This document shows positions 11,661 through 25,840 of a stretch of 64,000 bases of DNA, one piece after another. The stretch's first letter is position 1, and every line of letters begins with the position of its first letter. The position numbers and the translations under genes are program-made. This stretch comes from Elmis aenea (lineage: Eukaryota; Arthropoda; Insecta; Coleoptera; Elmidae), in the NCBI GenBank assembly GCA_947652605.1, contig OX393577.1, forward strand, positions 70,828,108 to 70,892,107, written 5' to 3'. The notes beneath the pieces are model-generated. The model saw only the letters and a program-made list of their open reading frames with translations. It did not search any database and had not been told where the DNA came from.

Positions 11661-12700
11661 TCAAAGTATTTTTTTATCAATCCAGTCGTTGTATGACGTT
11701 ATACGAGAAAACCCATCTGGAAACCCTGCAGCACAACCAACTGCCCAAGAAATAACTCCAACTATTTTTTTTTCATACACTAAAGCTCCTCCAGAATCTC
11801 CATTACAAACACCTTTCCCTGCTGTTGCAAATGTGCATAAATGTTTGTCAGTTATAGTTACATCTTTGACTCGAATTTTACATTCACCATTCGAAATGGT
11901 TTGTAAATAAATGTGCTGAAGATCATTAGGTATAGAACCGTGGTATTTTGTTGTGCCCCAACCAGAAAAAACACATGTTACACCTGGCCCTATGATCGTG
12001 GTGCTTCGTGGTATAGTGGCAACAGTACTGGACATTCTTATCTTAGTAAAAGTTTTTACAAGGGCTATGTCATTTACAAACGTTTTCCTATCATAATTTT
12101 CGTGTATTTGGAACTGACTTACTACATAAGGCGCTCCTCTAGTTCGTTGGTTACTACCAACAACAGCAAATGTAAAAAATGGCCATTTTCTGCAAAATTA
12201 AGCTGTGTTAAATGCATTCCAATCATAAAATTCAGGAAGTCGAAAATTAAAAAAGCGTAGATTTTAGCTTTGCTACTTAAAAAAAAAACGTTTTTTTTTT
12301 AGACCAAAGCAATTGCCTTAAAACGCGTTATTTTCTCACTAAATAACCATTATCGATCCTCAGAAATTAAAATTATAATGAATTTTTTTTTTGGAAAACC
12401 GTTATTACCCAGTCAGACAGTGTGCTGCTGTTAGAATCCAATATTCTGTAAGAATTGCACCACCACAAAAATGACTCCTGATAAATGTTTGCAAGGATAC
12501 TTGATAACGATAAGCCCCGGCAGGAGCTGGAAAACCTCCAACGATTCGTCCATCTTCTTCTGCATTTGTAAAATTTGCTGTAACAAAATAAAAACGTTCA
12601 ATAGCAAAATGCCTTGCATTATTTCATAACTAATTTTTAAGAAGAACTTACCTTGTACGCTGGCGAATATCGCAATTAACACATACAATGATTTTGTCAT
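11661..12700 (-). CDS. SP1, brachyurin-like secreted serine protease, divergent
   Basis: Exons 12652-12700, 12409-12577 and 11661-12189 give 248 aa. Residues 1-17 are a signal peptide ([16 protein letters not shown]), a short propeptide ends at R27, and IVGG starts the mature chain. The triad is His69 (TAAHC), Asp113 (VNDIAL) and Ser205 (GDSGG). The pocket is Gly189 (GKGVC) with Asp226 (FPDGF). Unlike the other members it reads [11 protein letters not shown], so Pro198 and Cys201 are lost while partner Cys136 (TCVFSGWG) remains unpaired, and Ala replaces Gly216 (SWAVGC), which should narrow the pocket. Activity is likely but specificity is altered. The start at 12700 is preferred over an in-frame ATG at 12730, because a TATA box at 12730-12738 places transcription start between the two. 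Confidence 0.9.
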
Positions 12701-12729
12701 TTTAGTATTTATCAAGATACTGTTCTCCA

Positions 12730-12738
12730 CTTTATATA
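12730..12738 (-). promoter_or_regulatory. TATA box of SP1
   Basis: TATATAAAG on the minus strand, 30-38 bp upstream of the chosen start codon. Confidence 0.6.
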
Positions 12739-13456
12739 TTATGTTAATACAAATGTTAACAAACGGATCATTACAGAGTTCTGGGAACTACAAGTAGACT
12801 GCAACAACGCGCACACGTATCAAATAAACGTATTTTTAAATCTAAATAAAAAGTAAACACCTCAAAAGAATAATTTATTTCTACGACAAATGGATTAAGT
12901 AACAAACAAATAACAATAACCTAGATTACTTACGCAAATTTGTAAATTCAACTTATGTTTTTTTTTGTGGCAGTTTTTAACAGAAATTTATTATTTAAAT
13001 TCTGAAGTTCTGCAACTATCTATAAAGTTTCAGTGATCTCAAAAAAGAAAATTTCGAGCTAAAAACACTTAATTATTCGTATTTTTTTTTGTTTTAATTT
13101 CAGTAGACCAAGGTCTTATTGAATGTACAATAGTATTACAACATACTTACTAGCAAATTTAAACCATTTTTAAACAAATACTGATATTTAATTCTTAGAC
13201 GAAGTAGCACAGTTACCTAAATTAGTATATTTGAAGCTGCACATATAAAATATTTTTGTAATGATTTTGCACTTTTTCACTTGAGGTAATGCTATTCAAC
13301 TTAATTTTAAACGTTTAAATTAAAATAGTTTATACCCTTGTACGTCAAATAACTGTGATTGAAAATCTTATTTCCTTTTAATGGACATGATATCAATATT
13401 TTAAAGATTGATTTATATGTAGAGAAAGTTTGTTGAATTCATATAATACTTTAACA
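12739..13456. other. intergenic, nothing recognised
   Basis: AT-rich spacer upstream of SP1. No exon-like reading frame or repeat was found. Confidence 0.5.
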
Positions 13457-13504
13457 ATGGCCAAATCAACGTTTGTGCAAATTTTATTTTTATTTGCTTT
13501 TACG
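13457..13504 (+). pseudogene. possible orphan signal-peptide exon
   Basis: ATG opens a 16-codon hydrophobic stretch (MAKSTFVQILFLFAFT) followed by a GTGAGT donor, much like exon 1 of the SP genes (compare MAKLVN and MAKFLI). No plus-strand exon 2 or 3 follows before SP2 on the other strand. The donor would leave phase 0, not the phase 1 found in all 19 intact genes. It may be the remnant of a lost copy, or chance. Confidence 0.25.
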
Positions 13505-14150
13505 GTGAGTTAATATTTTAGTAAGTAAATAAGCCTTTGTCCTTGCTATTGATAAAGCAGTGTAAACAATTTTATTGTTATATTTTTATGAAATATTACA
13601 TTTTAATGCCATAATTTTATCATTTGTGGATACTGGGTTGTCCTTTTCTTTTATTAACTTAATTTTTTAAATTAAATACTATCTACAAATGATTTTAATG
13701 TAGCCCCATGGAAAAAAATAATTAAAAGAAGTAAGTTTAGTAAAAATAGTTTTAGATGTATTTTATTTATTGTAGTCTTTACTGTTAAAGCAGCGAGAAA
13801 TAATAGCAAAGTGTAAGGATTGTTAACGTTATTTTTTATACAACTATCTTCTAACTGATAATTATGGATTTAACATTCCTTTTTAAAACACACGAACCCA
13901 AAACTAATAGATAATTGATTGACTTCATATATTTAATTTAAAACAATGTTGCTAATATTTCATGACATGGAGTATAGTAACATTGAATGTTTTTATACAG
14001 TAATCTTGCACTTTTTTATTTGTGAATATCGTACATTTAAATTTACAGAACTCGTAAAAAAATTATAGTGATTCACAACATATTGCCTAGCAAAATTATA
14101 TTTAGTGTATACTTTTCTTATGGACGTGCTGTATCGTTAGAATAAATTAA
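13505..14150. other. intergenic, nothing recognised
   Basis: AT-rich spacer. It was searched for plus-strand protease exons belonging to the signal exon at 13457, and none was seen. Confidence 0.5.
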
Positions 14151-15367
<1,217 letters not shown>

Positions 15368-15401
15368 TTTTTTGGCTCTAAAAGCTACATCAATTCCCGA
15401 T

Positions 15402-15410
15402 CCTTATATA
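15402..15410 (-). promoter_or_regulatory. TATA box of SP2
   Basis: TATATAAGG on the minus strand, about 35 bp upstream of the start codon. Confidence 0.6.
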
Positions 15411-16499
15411 CATCAACGACAAGTAAACAAAAGTATTATTTCCTTGTTCTTGAGATAAAAGAATTTCAATAGGGCAATTGGCTTACAGTTTATGATGTTT
15501 TGCACCAAATGCATACTGTTAAATTAAAAATTAAGCTCTCTTTGTGGACTTGGCAAATTAAAGGAATTGTTTTTAAAATTTACGCAAACATAGAAATCTA
15601 CTAGTCAATAAACAATTAAGGTTAACTTAAAATGCTAAAATAAATAATACTTATGCGAAGGTAATTATTTTTCCAGTATTTTTAATATCAGTGCTGCAAA
15701 GCTAAAGAAGTATTTTACACTGAAACCTTAAATTTAGACAAATATTGAAATTCCGCGCATAAAATTACTTTAAAAATTAGTGTGTAAATGATGCAAATGG
15801 ATTATAAATTGATAAATGCATGAATTATACAAGTGGTTCATTTATTAATGTACATAAATAAGTTTAATCCAATCAATTTCAGGTAGCACTACAAACCTTT
15901 AAGACATTTTTGTAGCACTTTTTCGTTTTTCATCACCATAGTTATTATAAATGTTACTTAACAAATATCAAACACTAACAATAATAACAAACATATTTTA
16001 TCACACTTTAATTTTTTAGCTTTCAAAAGAATAAAAACCGAAAAACTTATTGATTAATTATTAAACGTACATGTTTAAGTCAAAACAATGTTTATTATAA
16101 CATACAATATCATTAATCAAATTTGGAAGATGTGGTGCCAGATTTTAAAAAATGTCTTCATCAATTATTGTTACTACCACATGAGATAGTTGATAATTAA
16201 AACTATCAATAACATAATTATTGTTTTTTTAATCGATTAACATTGATTAAAACATTATTTACTATATTTCAGAGTTGCAAATATAAACTGTTTACCTATT
16301 TTGATAAACAAAATATTTTTATTTTATATATTCGCTTAAGGTCATTTTCACACTTTTTACAACTGTTTATTATTTTATAATGATACATATTAAGACCAAA
16401 ACAATTTTTTTGTAAATTAGCGTTAAACGTGAAGTATATTTCGATTTTTAAATAAATTAATCTACGTGGAAACACCAAGATTTTTTATTCATATCAGCA
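15411..16499. other. divergent intergenic region SP2/SP3
   Basis: A 1.1-kb AT-rich spacer between two oppositely transcribed proteases. No coding or repeat structure was recognised. Confidence 0.5.
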
Positions 16500-16508
16500 C
16501 TATATAAT
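16500..16508 (+). promoter_or_regulatory. TATA box of SP3
   Basis: CTATATAAT, about 35-40 bp upstream of the SP3 start codon. Confidence 0.6.
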
Positions 16509-16541
16509 ATCCACCGAAGAAATTAACTGGATATCATTAAA

Positions 16542-18287
16542 ATGGCAAAGTTAGTTAATGCATTAACCCTCATAATTGTCTGCAGTTTTTGTAAGTACAT
16601 TTATTATGAAATTCAACACTTATTTCGCTTTTTAAAATTACAAAATTTGAGATCCTGGTTTATGTGGATTGAAAGTTTCAGTTGGGTTATGGGTTTTGTT
16701 TATCAAAATTATTTGTTTTTCGTGTATTAGTTGTACAATTTAAGTCTCAACTTTTAATAAGAGGAACAAACAAAATTAGTTTAATTAGATTTATAGTTTA
16801 CGTGCTTGCACTTGTTGCTGTTTAAAAGAGTTTAGACAACTTAAGGTAATTAATTACATTGTGTTTGAAAGTGAAATTAAGTTATCTACGTCTGTTTTGT
16901 GTAAAAATCGAGCAAGTTTTTTTTTACTTTTTAGCATTATTTTATTTTATTCTTAAAAAGTTATTCCGTATTCCTAATATATCGTGTATTATTTTACATA
17001 CGATATTGCAGCATTTGTCAAAGCGGACGACAAGAATGTCGGTGGTCGTATTGTTGGAGGTGCCCCTGCAGAAGATGGTGCTTATCCTTATATGGTATCT
17101 CTTCGTACAACTCGCAATGATCACTTCTGCGGTGGATCCATTCAAAATCGACGATGGATTCTGACTGCTGCTCATTGCACTAAAGGGTGAACAAAATAAT
17201 TTTGCAGTATTTGTTAATATTAACACATTTCAAATAGCACCTGAATTTACTTGTTTAGAATTAGCAATATTTTTGATCCAGTATATGCTAAAAATATAAA
17301 TTTTGTTATGGAGGATTTCTTATAGAAATGTTCTCCTCTCTTTGTCAGAGCCAATTTAAAATAAGATGACAACTGACAAAGATAATAGAGTTTTGAAACT
17401 GGTCTTATCACTTCTACAAGAGATCTTTAATAAAACAGCATAAGTAAATTTTATTAAACTTTTTTATATTAATAAATGGATCGCTCAAGTAATTCGTGTT
17501 CATCAAAAGCATCCTGTAACTTAATATTAATATTAAGTTAGTGTGATTGTTCATGATAGCCTTTAAAAAAATTGTGGTTGATAGATCAAGTTGTATGTTA
17601 GGCGTTGTGTCTGTGGAAGTACTTAACAACACAACTCAACAAATGATTCATTTTGATAATTTTTCTGAACTTTCACGAAAGAGAATAAGAATTTGAAGGA
17701 GTGTAACATTTTTATGTTTTCATTAAGTTTAACATTGCAATTTTAATGTTTTTAGAAGGTCGGCATCGACCTTACGAGCTGTTGTTGGGACCAACAAATT
17801 GGATAGCGGTGGAACTACGTACGAAATATGCACAGTTCGCATTCATGAACTTTTTAGTACCACATTCACGACAAATGATGTTAGTCTTTTGCGAACGTGC
17901 AAAGATATTGCCTTTACAACCACTGTTTCTTCTGTACCAAGGCGTAGATCGTATGTTGGTGGAGGAGTGAGATGTGTTCTTACTGGATGGGGTCAGCGTG
18001 TAAATAATGAAGCATTTTCCAACGAACTTCAAGTTATTCATTTGGATACTATATCAGTGACAAGTTGCCAACGAGCAATGTTTCCAGATCCTATTTATAG
18101 CACACAATTATGTACTTTAACCCAAGAGGGTGAAGGGGCTTGTAGGGGTGATGCTGGTGGACCATTGGTTTGCGATGGTGAGCAAGCCGGTATTTCATCC
18201 ATGGTCGTGCCATGCGCTAGAGGATATCCTGATATATTCACTCGACTATCTACATATAACAGTTGGATAGACAGAAATATGAATTGA
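16542..18287 (+). CDS. SP3, serine protease homologue with Ser195 replaced by Ala
   Basis: Exons 16542-16590, 17012-17186 and 17756-18287 give 251 aa. Signal peptide MAKLVNALTLIIVCSFS; activation site GGR/IVGG is intact; His (TAAHC) and Asp (TNDVSLL) are intact. The nucleophile motif reads CRGDAGGPLVC, so the catalytic Ser is Ala (codon GCT, 18151-18153), one base change from TCT. The reading frame, splice sites, all six core cysteines and Gly189/Asp226 (YPDIF) are otherwise preserved, which argues against simple decay. It is expected to fold and be processed but not hydrolyse peptides, as in the known class of serine protease homologues. Positions 215-216 are Met-Val. A dispersed repeat lies in intron 2 (about 17330-17480). 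A poly(A) signal lies at 18358. Confidence 0.93.
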
Positions 18288-18363
18288 GTATTCTCAACAA
18301 TTATGTTACAATAATTTCTAAATGCAAAATATATATGGCAGTACATAATTTGTGTTTAATAAA

Positions 18364-19075
18364 CGATTAAAAATAGTTTGTAATATTAATTACACTGATC
18401 CACACATTTTTTTCTTAATCAATGCTATATAAGTATCTTTAGTTTGATTGATACTATAACAAGAAAACTTTGCTATTACTCACAAAGTTTAATTTGTATT
18501 TACTTATTAACATCGTAAAGCTTTAGTTGTTGAATGTAAATAAATTGTTCGTATGAACTGAATAACTTTTCAGGGGCCTCATAAACATTCCTAAATAGAT
18601 CTTATTCAATTCGATAATTTCGGTTTGAGTAGAAATTCATACAACCTCAATTTTTATTGGGTTTGATCGCATTCAGCAAAATCTAGTTACTTTGTTGACA
18701 AATTTGGGTATACACTTAAACCGAATTTATAATTGTTTACAAAGTTTATTTACAGAAGAATTGCAGATCTACAGGATTGAAAAGTTCTATAAAATTCATT
18801 TAAGCAATACTTTGCATAGTTCAAATTATTATCGAGTAGCTAGTCGTTATTTATTACGAGTGTTTTCGTAAACAACCAACTAATAAATTGAAGTCAAAAA
18901 ACACAAACACATGTTAACGTATATATTTTTGATAACATAGTGACAGTTATAGACAGTTTGGTATTTTTATGTGATTTATTTACCCATATCGTGTAGTTAG
19001 GCTGTTGCAACAAATGTTATTTTTTGTTCAATTTGAATATAACACGTGGAAAAATGTTTGTGCCATCATCGCCAC
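18364..19075. other. intergenic, nothing recognised
   Basis: Spacer between the tandem genes SP3 and SP4. It holds only AT-rich sequence and the SP4 upstream region. Confidence 0.5.
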
Positions 19076-19085
19076 TATATAAAAG
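19076..19085 (+). promoter_or_regulatory. TATA box of SP4
   Basis: TATATAAAAG, about 36-45 bp upstream of the SP4 start codon. Confidence 0.65.
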
Positions 19086-19120
19086 CCGGAAAAATAAATA
19101 TAGCGTTAAATTGAAGTACA

Positions 19121-20214
<1,094 letters not shown>

Positions 20215-20662
20215 AAATCAGCTAAAAGTAAATTGTAATGCAAAGAAATAAACGCTATTAAACTAATTTTATTTTAGCATTATTTTTTTCACACAGGTGG
20301 TACGTTAAATATTATTTCAATCGTTGTATTTCAACAATTGCATAAATTTCCTGTCTTGTTACCAAAGGTTTTTAATCTATGTAAAAATAATCACCATACC
20401 AAATATTTTTCTTTACTTAAATCGTTCAGTTTTTGATTTTCTCATTTAAAACAGAACATTTCAAAGATCTTGAAATACCTCATCACATGAAGTATATATT
20501 ATTTTCGAGGAACTGTATATTAACGAAGCAAGCACTAGATTAATGCAAGTAGTTCATGAAAGAATTGTTAAAAAATACTAGTTAATTAAAATAAAACAAG
20601 TAATGGCTTGCTTTATTAGTGCATACATACATTATGCTTTTAAATATATAATAGCATGCGAT
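20215..20662. other. convergent intergenic region SP4/SP5
   Basis: The 3' ends of SP4 and SP5 face each other here. AATAAA at 20247 serves SP4. Nothing else was recognised. Confidence 0.5.
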
Positions 20663-21777
20663 TTAACGTATGTTTCTGTCTATCCAGCTATTAAAATACG
20701 ATAGACGAGTGAAGATATCTGGATATCCTCTAGCACATGGAACGACCATGGATATAATAGCAGCTTGTCTACCACTGCAAATCAATGGTCCTCCAGAATC
20801 CCCAAAACATGCTCCTTCGCCCCTTTTAGTGAATGTACATAATTGATTCTTTCCTACTGAATATATTTCTTCAAACCTTTTACGACAACTGTTGACTGAA
20901 ATTGTTTTTAAATGAACATGCTGAAGGTTGTTAGGGGTTTCACCTTCATTCCAAAGAAGTCCCCATCCACTCAGAACACATTTAATATCTTCTCCAACAT
21001 TTGACCTAAGAAGTTTAACAGTCCTAACTCTTTTATTAAATTGAATTTTTTGTGAAGTTTTTATTAGGGCAATATCGTTTCTAAAACGTGGTGTGTTATA
21101 TTTTTCATGCATTTTTAATTTACTTATGGAATATTCAGTTCCACCTTTATCTAACCGATTGGTACCAACGAAAGCACGTACATCAGATGATGAGAGGCTA
21201 GAACATAGTTTCATTATTATTAAAGTAGTACAATAATTAACAAAAACATTTGTGTTTTTATTTACTCTACAAGGCAATGAGCAGCTGTGAGAATCCAGCG
21301 GTTTGATATAATCGTACCCCCACAAAAGTGTTCGTTATCAACTGTACGAAGTGAAACCATGTATGGATAAGCATTATCAGCTGCAGATGATCCTCCAACA
21401 ATACGACCCACCAAAAGTGAGTTGGTTTGGACTTCTACAAGAACTAGAATAAGAATATTTATTTGCAGCGTTAAGATCATACACTAATTAATTTATTAGC
21501 GGCGATTCTTCCTAAACCAAATTAAACAGCTAAAATATACAAAAAGATTTGTGACAATACAAGAATACTGCTGCATTGATATAATCAAAAATTATTAGGT
21601 ATCAAATAATGTACTAACAAGAGTTTTTTTTTTGTAGCGCTCCAAACAAATTTTAGGCTTCAATATTGGCTTCTAAAATTGAATTAATTTGTTTTGTACA
21701 TCATAGTGCGTAGAGGACTTACCAAAAACACTAACGAACAAGAAAGCTAATGCGATAATTAGTGTAACCATTTTCAT
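20663..21777 (-). CDS. SP5, brachyurin-like serine protease, Met-Val type
   Basis: Exons 21723-21777, 21266-21443 and 20663-21197 give 255 aa. Exon 1 is slightly longer than in the other members because it begins MKMVTL; an alternative start is the second Met. Signal peptide to about residue 18, propeptide [14 protein letters not shown], then [10 protein letters not shown]. The triad is TAAHC, RNDIALI and [11 protein letters not shown]. Gly189 (GEGAC) and Asp226 are present, and 215-216 are Met-Val (SMVVPC). The exon 3 start ([17 protein letters not shown]) has Phe for the usual Val before VGTN. The surface is basic around the 60-90 region ([18 protein letters not shown]). Confidence 0.93.
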
Positions 21778-22539
21778 TAGTTTCTAGTTGAAAGAAACAC
21801 CCTGACTGATATACTTAATATGTAGATATAATGCCTAATGCAAATTTACTAAAAAATATATGATTAAGACTGCTGAGTAACGAAGGTTATTACAAAAGTG
21901 TTTCCAAAGAAATTCTATTTTTAATCATACACTTACCAAGTTGATATCTGCTATCATTTGACGTAGTAAACGTTCAATATTATTTGATAAAGCCATTCCA
22001 TTAACAGTTAAATAAAGTTAAGTACGTTATTCATAACAAATAATGTATACAGGGACAAAGTTAAGAAAGATGTAAACTTGAATAAGTGATTTAATTTAAT
22101 TTTAAAGAAGATCTGTTGAAAAGTTTTTGGGCTGTTAAACTATAACTTTTCGTTAAAATTCAAACGGATTTTTAAATTAATATACATAATAAGCTTATTT
22201 AAAAATCGTTTTTTTTTTTCGAAGTATTTCTTGTTTAAGTGCAAAATCAGTCTTAGGGCTCCCGTTTATTCATCAATTGCAGTCTTATTTATTTATTTTA
22301 TCTATGTATCTAAATAAGACTGCATCTGGTTTTCAAAATTGGATAGGATTGAGCCAAAACAGTCAAATTTTTGACTATATTTATGAAATCAAAACCTACA
22401 AAACTAATTGTAGTCTTCCATATGATATGGCTGGATTTAAGATATGGAACACTACAATACAATAAACAATAATAATAATTCCAGTGTGGTTTATTAATAC
22501 GAGAACAAGACTAATAAATTCCATATATTTATATTTTTC
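21778..22539. other. intergenic, nothing recognised
   Basis: AT-rich stretch between SP5 and the protease pseudogene. A plus-strand frame at 22277-22465 has no signs of coding. Confidence 0.5.
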
Positions 22540-23114
22540 TTAACTGCATGTGGTTGTGTCGATCAAATCATTGTATAAACTTGAATAGAAGTTTGGATAT
22601 GGGCCAGCACATTCAAAACTCCAAGTAACTTAAATTTTTTAATATGATTTATAATAAATTGTAGAATAATTTACCCTTTAACTTCGTAACCGCTAGTAAG
22701 AATCAAGGGATTTGAGATAATTTGAACACCAGCAGTAATAAACTCATGATTGGTATTATCGCGTATAAATGCCATATGATAAGCACCATCAGGAGCTGTT
22801 GTTCCTCCAACTATACGACCCGAAGATGTCTTCATCTTGACCTAAATCATTGCATATTAGAGACTAATTCAATGCTGATTAATATCCACTTAAACTTTGG
22901 TTTAAGTGCAGTACATTTTCCATGTCTTCTTCTCACAAAATTGCACTCTTGAAAGCCGTGAACAATTTTATTGTACAATATATTTGTAGTATTACAGTAA
23001 AATTTACCAAATAAAATAATGATGATTGTCCTTTCCACATAATATTTTCAAAATTATCAGTTTACCAGATACACCAGCAAATAATAAAGCAATTAGTATA
23101 AGTAAAATTGCCAT
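22540..23114 (-). pseudogene. truncated, frameshifted serine protease copy
   Basis: Exon 1 (23066-23114) is intact and encodes a signal peptide (MAILLILIALLFAGVS) with a phase 1 donor. Exon 2 (22675-22841) contains GRIVGGTTAPDGAY, but from acceptor to RIVGG it is out of frame with exon 1 by one base. The catalytic region TAAHC is replaced by TSGYE, and HFCGGSI by HEFITAGVQI, so His57 and Cys42/Cys58 are lost. Only about the last 28 codons of exon 3 remain (22540-22622): TWSFECAGPYPNFYSS, matching the [16 protein letters not shown] region. The part carrying Asp102 and Ser195 is deleted. This is a decayed member of the array. Confidence 0.8.
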
Positions 23115-24788
23115 TTTTATAAAATTTCATTCAATTTCCTTTTGTGCTTTCATATATATACAACATTCTGTCGGTAAAAAAAACTCATTACGGATAAAAA
23201 TTGTACTTATACCATTGCTTCAGGTATATCGTACAATTATAGGTATAATTTCAGCTAGAAAATGTTATATCCTTATCTATTTATATAAAAACAACCATTT
23301 TTGCATTTGTACATATAAAACTTTCAAATACCTTGACCTTACTATTGCCTTTTCCCCAAATTTACTTAATCATAATTTCTATTATTATATGCAAAAATAA
23401 TTAAATAATATCACTTAATGATTTTCAATATATTTATATTTGTAAAGGAGTTGGTTGACTTTAATATAAGTAAACGTCTAAGCACATGAAATTTATTTGC
23501 AATATATCTTAATGTAACGATATTAAGTGACAAGAAACAATTTTTTTTAATTGTTTGGAAATTATTTTTGTGTTAAAATGCTCTTTATAAAAAAAATATG
23601 CTGTTTGTTTAAAGTATCATATATTTTATCAACGGTTAATGAATGACTGCCCAGAATACTAAACTGCAATCTTGTTTTATGATTTTTTTGCTATCAGCGA
23701 ACGGGTAAAAAGACGATTGCATATTTTATATCAAAAAAGATACAACAAATAATTGCAAATGCTTTTATGAAATAAACGTTATAGTTCTTCACTTTTAACT
23801 GATATTCTTTAATGCATGATATGTCAACTATTTTAAATATTATTTATCATTTTTTGCGTTCCTTTAGATTAAAAATATATTAACAGTTTTTTAAAATTAT
23901 AAACACTTCGTGATTACATTATTATCTTTTTAACGCTTATCTTTATCTATAACCCATAATCCCAAGACACACATCTAGCAAATCATAAGATAAACAAAAC
24001 ATGCAAATGTTAATTTACACAAAAATAAATTTTCAAAATAATAAAATACAATTTGCAATACATAAAGTCTATCGAATACTTTCAAATACTTAATTTTGTT
24101 TTATATTTAAGCCCGCTAAATAATTCTACTTTTTATGAAACAAACTTATATTATAAAATGGAATAATATTAGTCATCCTCGCTTATTTGCGAATCATTTT
24201 TATTTAAATTTGGTTGCAGAATGTGCCCATATAATCCTTTAAGCATTAAATTTTTAATTTATCTCTGCAAACCGATTAGCAAAGAGCTTCTGCGTGTAAT
24301 TAATACTTTATGATTATAATCCGTTCATAAATTTAATGTTTAAGCGTTAGAACTAACGGCGTTGACAATTGATAAAATTTGATAAATACTGCAACAGTTT
24401 TAACATCGGAAAATGATTTATTTCGAGAACTTTAGTCCTAAGCCGATCTAATACATTTAAAATATTTAAAGTTTTAACTAAAGTTGATAAGACATATTCT
24501 TTTAAATTAAACTAATTAATCCTGTATAACTAAACATTTCTTACTAATATAATTCTTATTATTCAATTTAATATTCTGAGTAATTTCTTTTGTTATAAAA
24601 ACTGTTCTTTGACTAAAGATTTAGGAGGTGCATTCCTAAATCCATACATTTTTTAAATCATAAACTTATCCGTTAACAGTAGCCTTAGCAGGCCAATAAA
24701 TAGTTTAAACAGTAATTTAGTTGCATTTAGATAAATTTTATGAATCAATAAATTATAAATATATCTTAGTGAAGGTGGTGGGATTTTT
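23115..24788. other. intergenic, nothing recognised
   Basis: A very AT-rich 1.7-kb spacer. From about 24660 rightward it resembles the reverse complement of 27560-27690, the upstream flank of the inverted lipase copy. Confidence 0.5.
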
Positions 24789-24798
24789 TAGTATAAAA
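24789..24798 (+). promoter_or_regulatory. TATA box of lipase copy 1
   Basis: AGTATAAAAC, preceded by a GGTGGTGGGA block. The same arrangement lies upstream of the inverted lipase copy near 27540-27565. Confidence 0.55.
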
Positions 24799-24845
24799 CT
24801 ACACTTCACTTCTTGCAAATTCAGTTTAATTTTGAACTAACCAAA

Positions 24846-25527
24846 ATGATTGCATTTGTTGTTCTATTGGCTGTGTTGGGCGCCGCAAGTAAGTTTTGTA
24901 AAACGTACAAACATTTCATTGTATATTATGAACAAAAATTATATTTTACACTGATTTGTTTTTACTGTTGAGAATTTTTAATATCACATTTATTTTTGTT
25001 TGTTTGTGATGACAATGTAAATGTATTTGGCAAAATATTGCTCCCAGTTCATTCTGTTTGATTGTTTCTGTAAAAGTATCATGTGTTGTAAAGTACCTCT
25101 AATTTTACATCTTATGTTGTTTAGTCGGTCAGGATCCTCAGGATGGAATGAAGTTTTACTTTCTCAGCAGTCCTACTGCAACCAAACAGGAGGTTCTTAT
25201 AGGCCAAGTATCCAAAATTCTCGTCTCCAGCAATACACCAATTAAAGTTATATGTCACGGATATGAAGATTCCAGCGAGTCTTGGTTTTACGATGAAATT
25301 AGACAAGCTTATGCGGCAACTAAGAACGTCCATTTGATCTATGTAGATTGGAGTGTCCACTCTTTCCAAGAATACAGCAACGTAGTTGATAAAGCTCCAG
25401 CTCTTGGTAACATCCTTGCTGATCTTGTCATCGATGTCTCAAAAAGATCTGGAGCTCCTCTATCCGACTTCCATCTCATTGGATTTTCCATGGGTGCTCA
25501 AATTTCTGGATTCGCAGGTTTGTGTTT
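24846..25527 (+). CDS. pancreatic-type lipase, copy 1, cut by assembly gap (partial)
   Basis: Exon 1 (24846-24888) encodes a signal peptide (MIAFVVLLAVLGAA). Exon 2 (25125-25517) covers the N-terminal half of an alpha/beta-hydrolase lipase: ICHGYEDSSESWF (oxyanion region), YVDWS, and the nucleophile elbow GFSMGAQ with its Ser. A donor (CAG/gtttgt) follows, and ten bases later the N gap starts. Exon 3, which would bring the catalytic Asp and His, is not found between the gap and 26268. The protein is nearly identical to the inverted copy at 26269-27493, with visible changes such as SPTATKQEVLIG versus SPAATKQEILLG and SFQEYSN versus SYQAYSN. Either exon 3 is missing in the gap, the gene is truncated, or this is an assembly artefact. 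Confidence 0.8.
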
Positions 25528-25727
25528 NNNNNNNNNNNNNNNNNNNNNNNNNNNNNNNNNNNNNNNNNNNNNNNNNNNNNNNNNNNNNNNNNNNNNNNNN
25601 NNNNNNNNNNNNNNNNNNNNNNNNNNNNNNNNNNNNNNNNNNNNNNNNNNNNNNNNNNNNNNNNNNNNNNNNNNNNNNNNNNNNNNNNNNNNNNNNNNNN
25701 NNNNNNNNNNNNNNNNNNNNNNNNNNN
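25528..25727. other. assembly gap, 200 N
   Basis: Exactly 200 unknown bases, probably a placeholder length. Reading frames predicted across it are meaningless. Confidence 1.
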
Positions 25728-25840
25728 GAAACTACTGCATTTTCATGAAAATGCAATTTTCACGAGAACGGTTGACTTTAGACACATATGACCTTATACA
25801 TTTTTTGAATTAAATTTAAAGAGAAATCCAAATATGTAAA

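Noticed and set aside
11913..12260. Plus-strand 115-codon frame across SP1 exon 3 and intron 2
   Set aside because: Antisense shadow of a protease exon that continues into an intron; the same applies to similar frames opposite other SP exon 3 regions.
22277..22465. 62-codon plus-strand frame near the protease pseudogene
   Set aside because: No similarity recognised, no splice partner, and it lies in a decaying region.
25386..25813. Reading frames that run through the N gap
   Set aside because: They consist mostly of unknown residues; only the part before 25518 is supported, as lipase exon 2.
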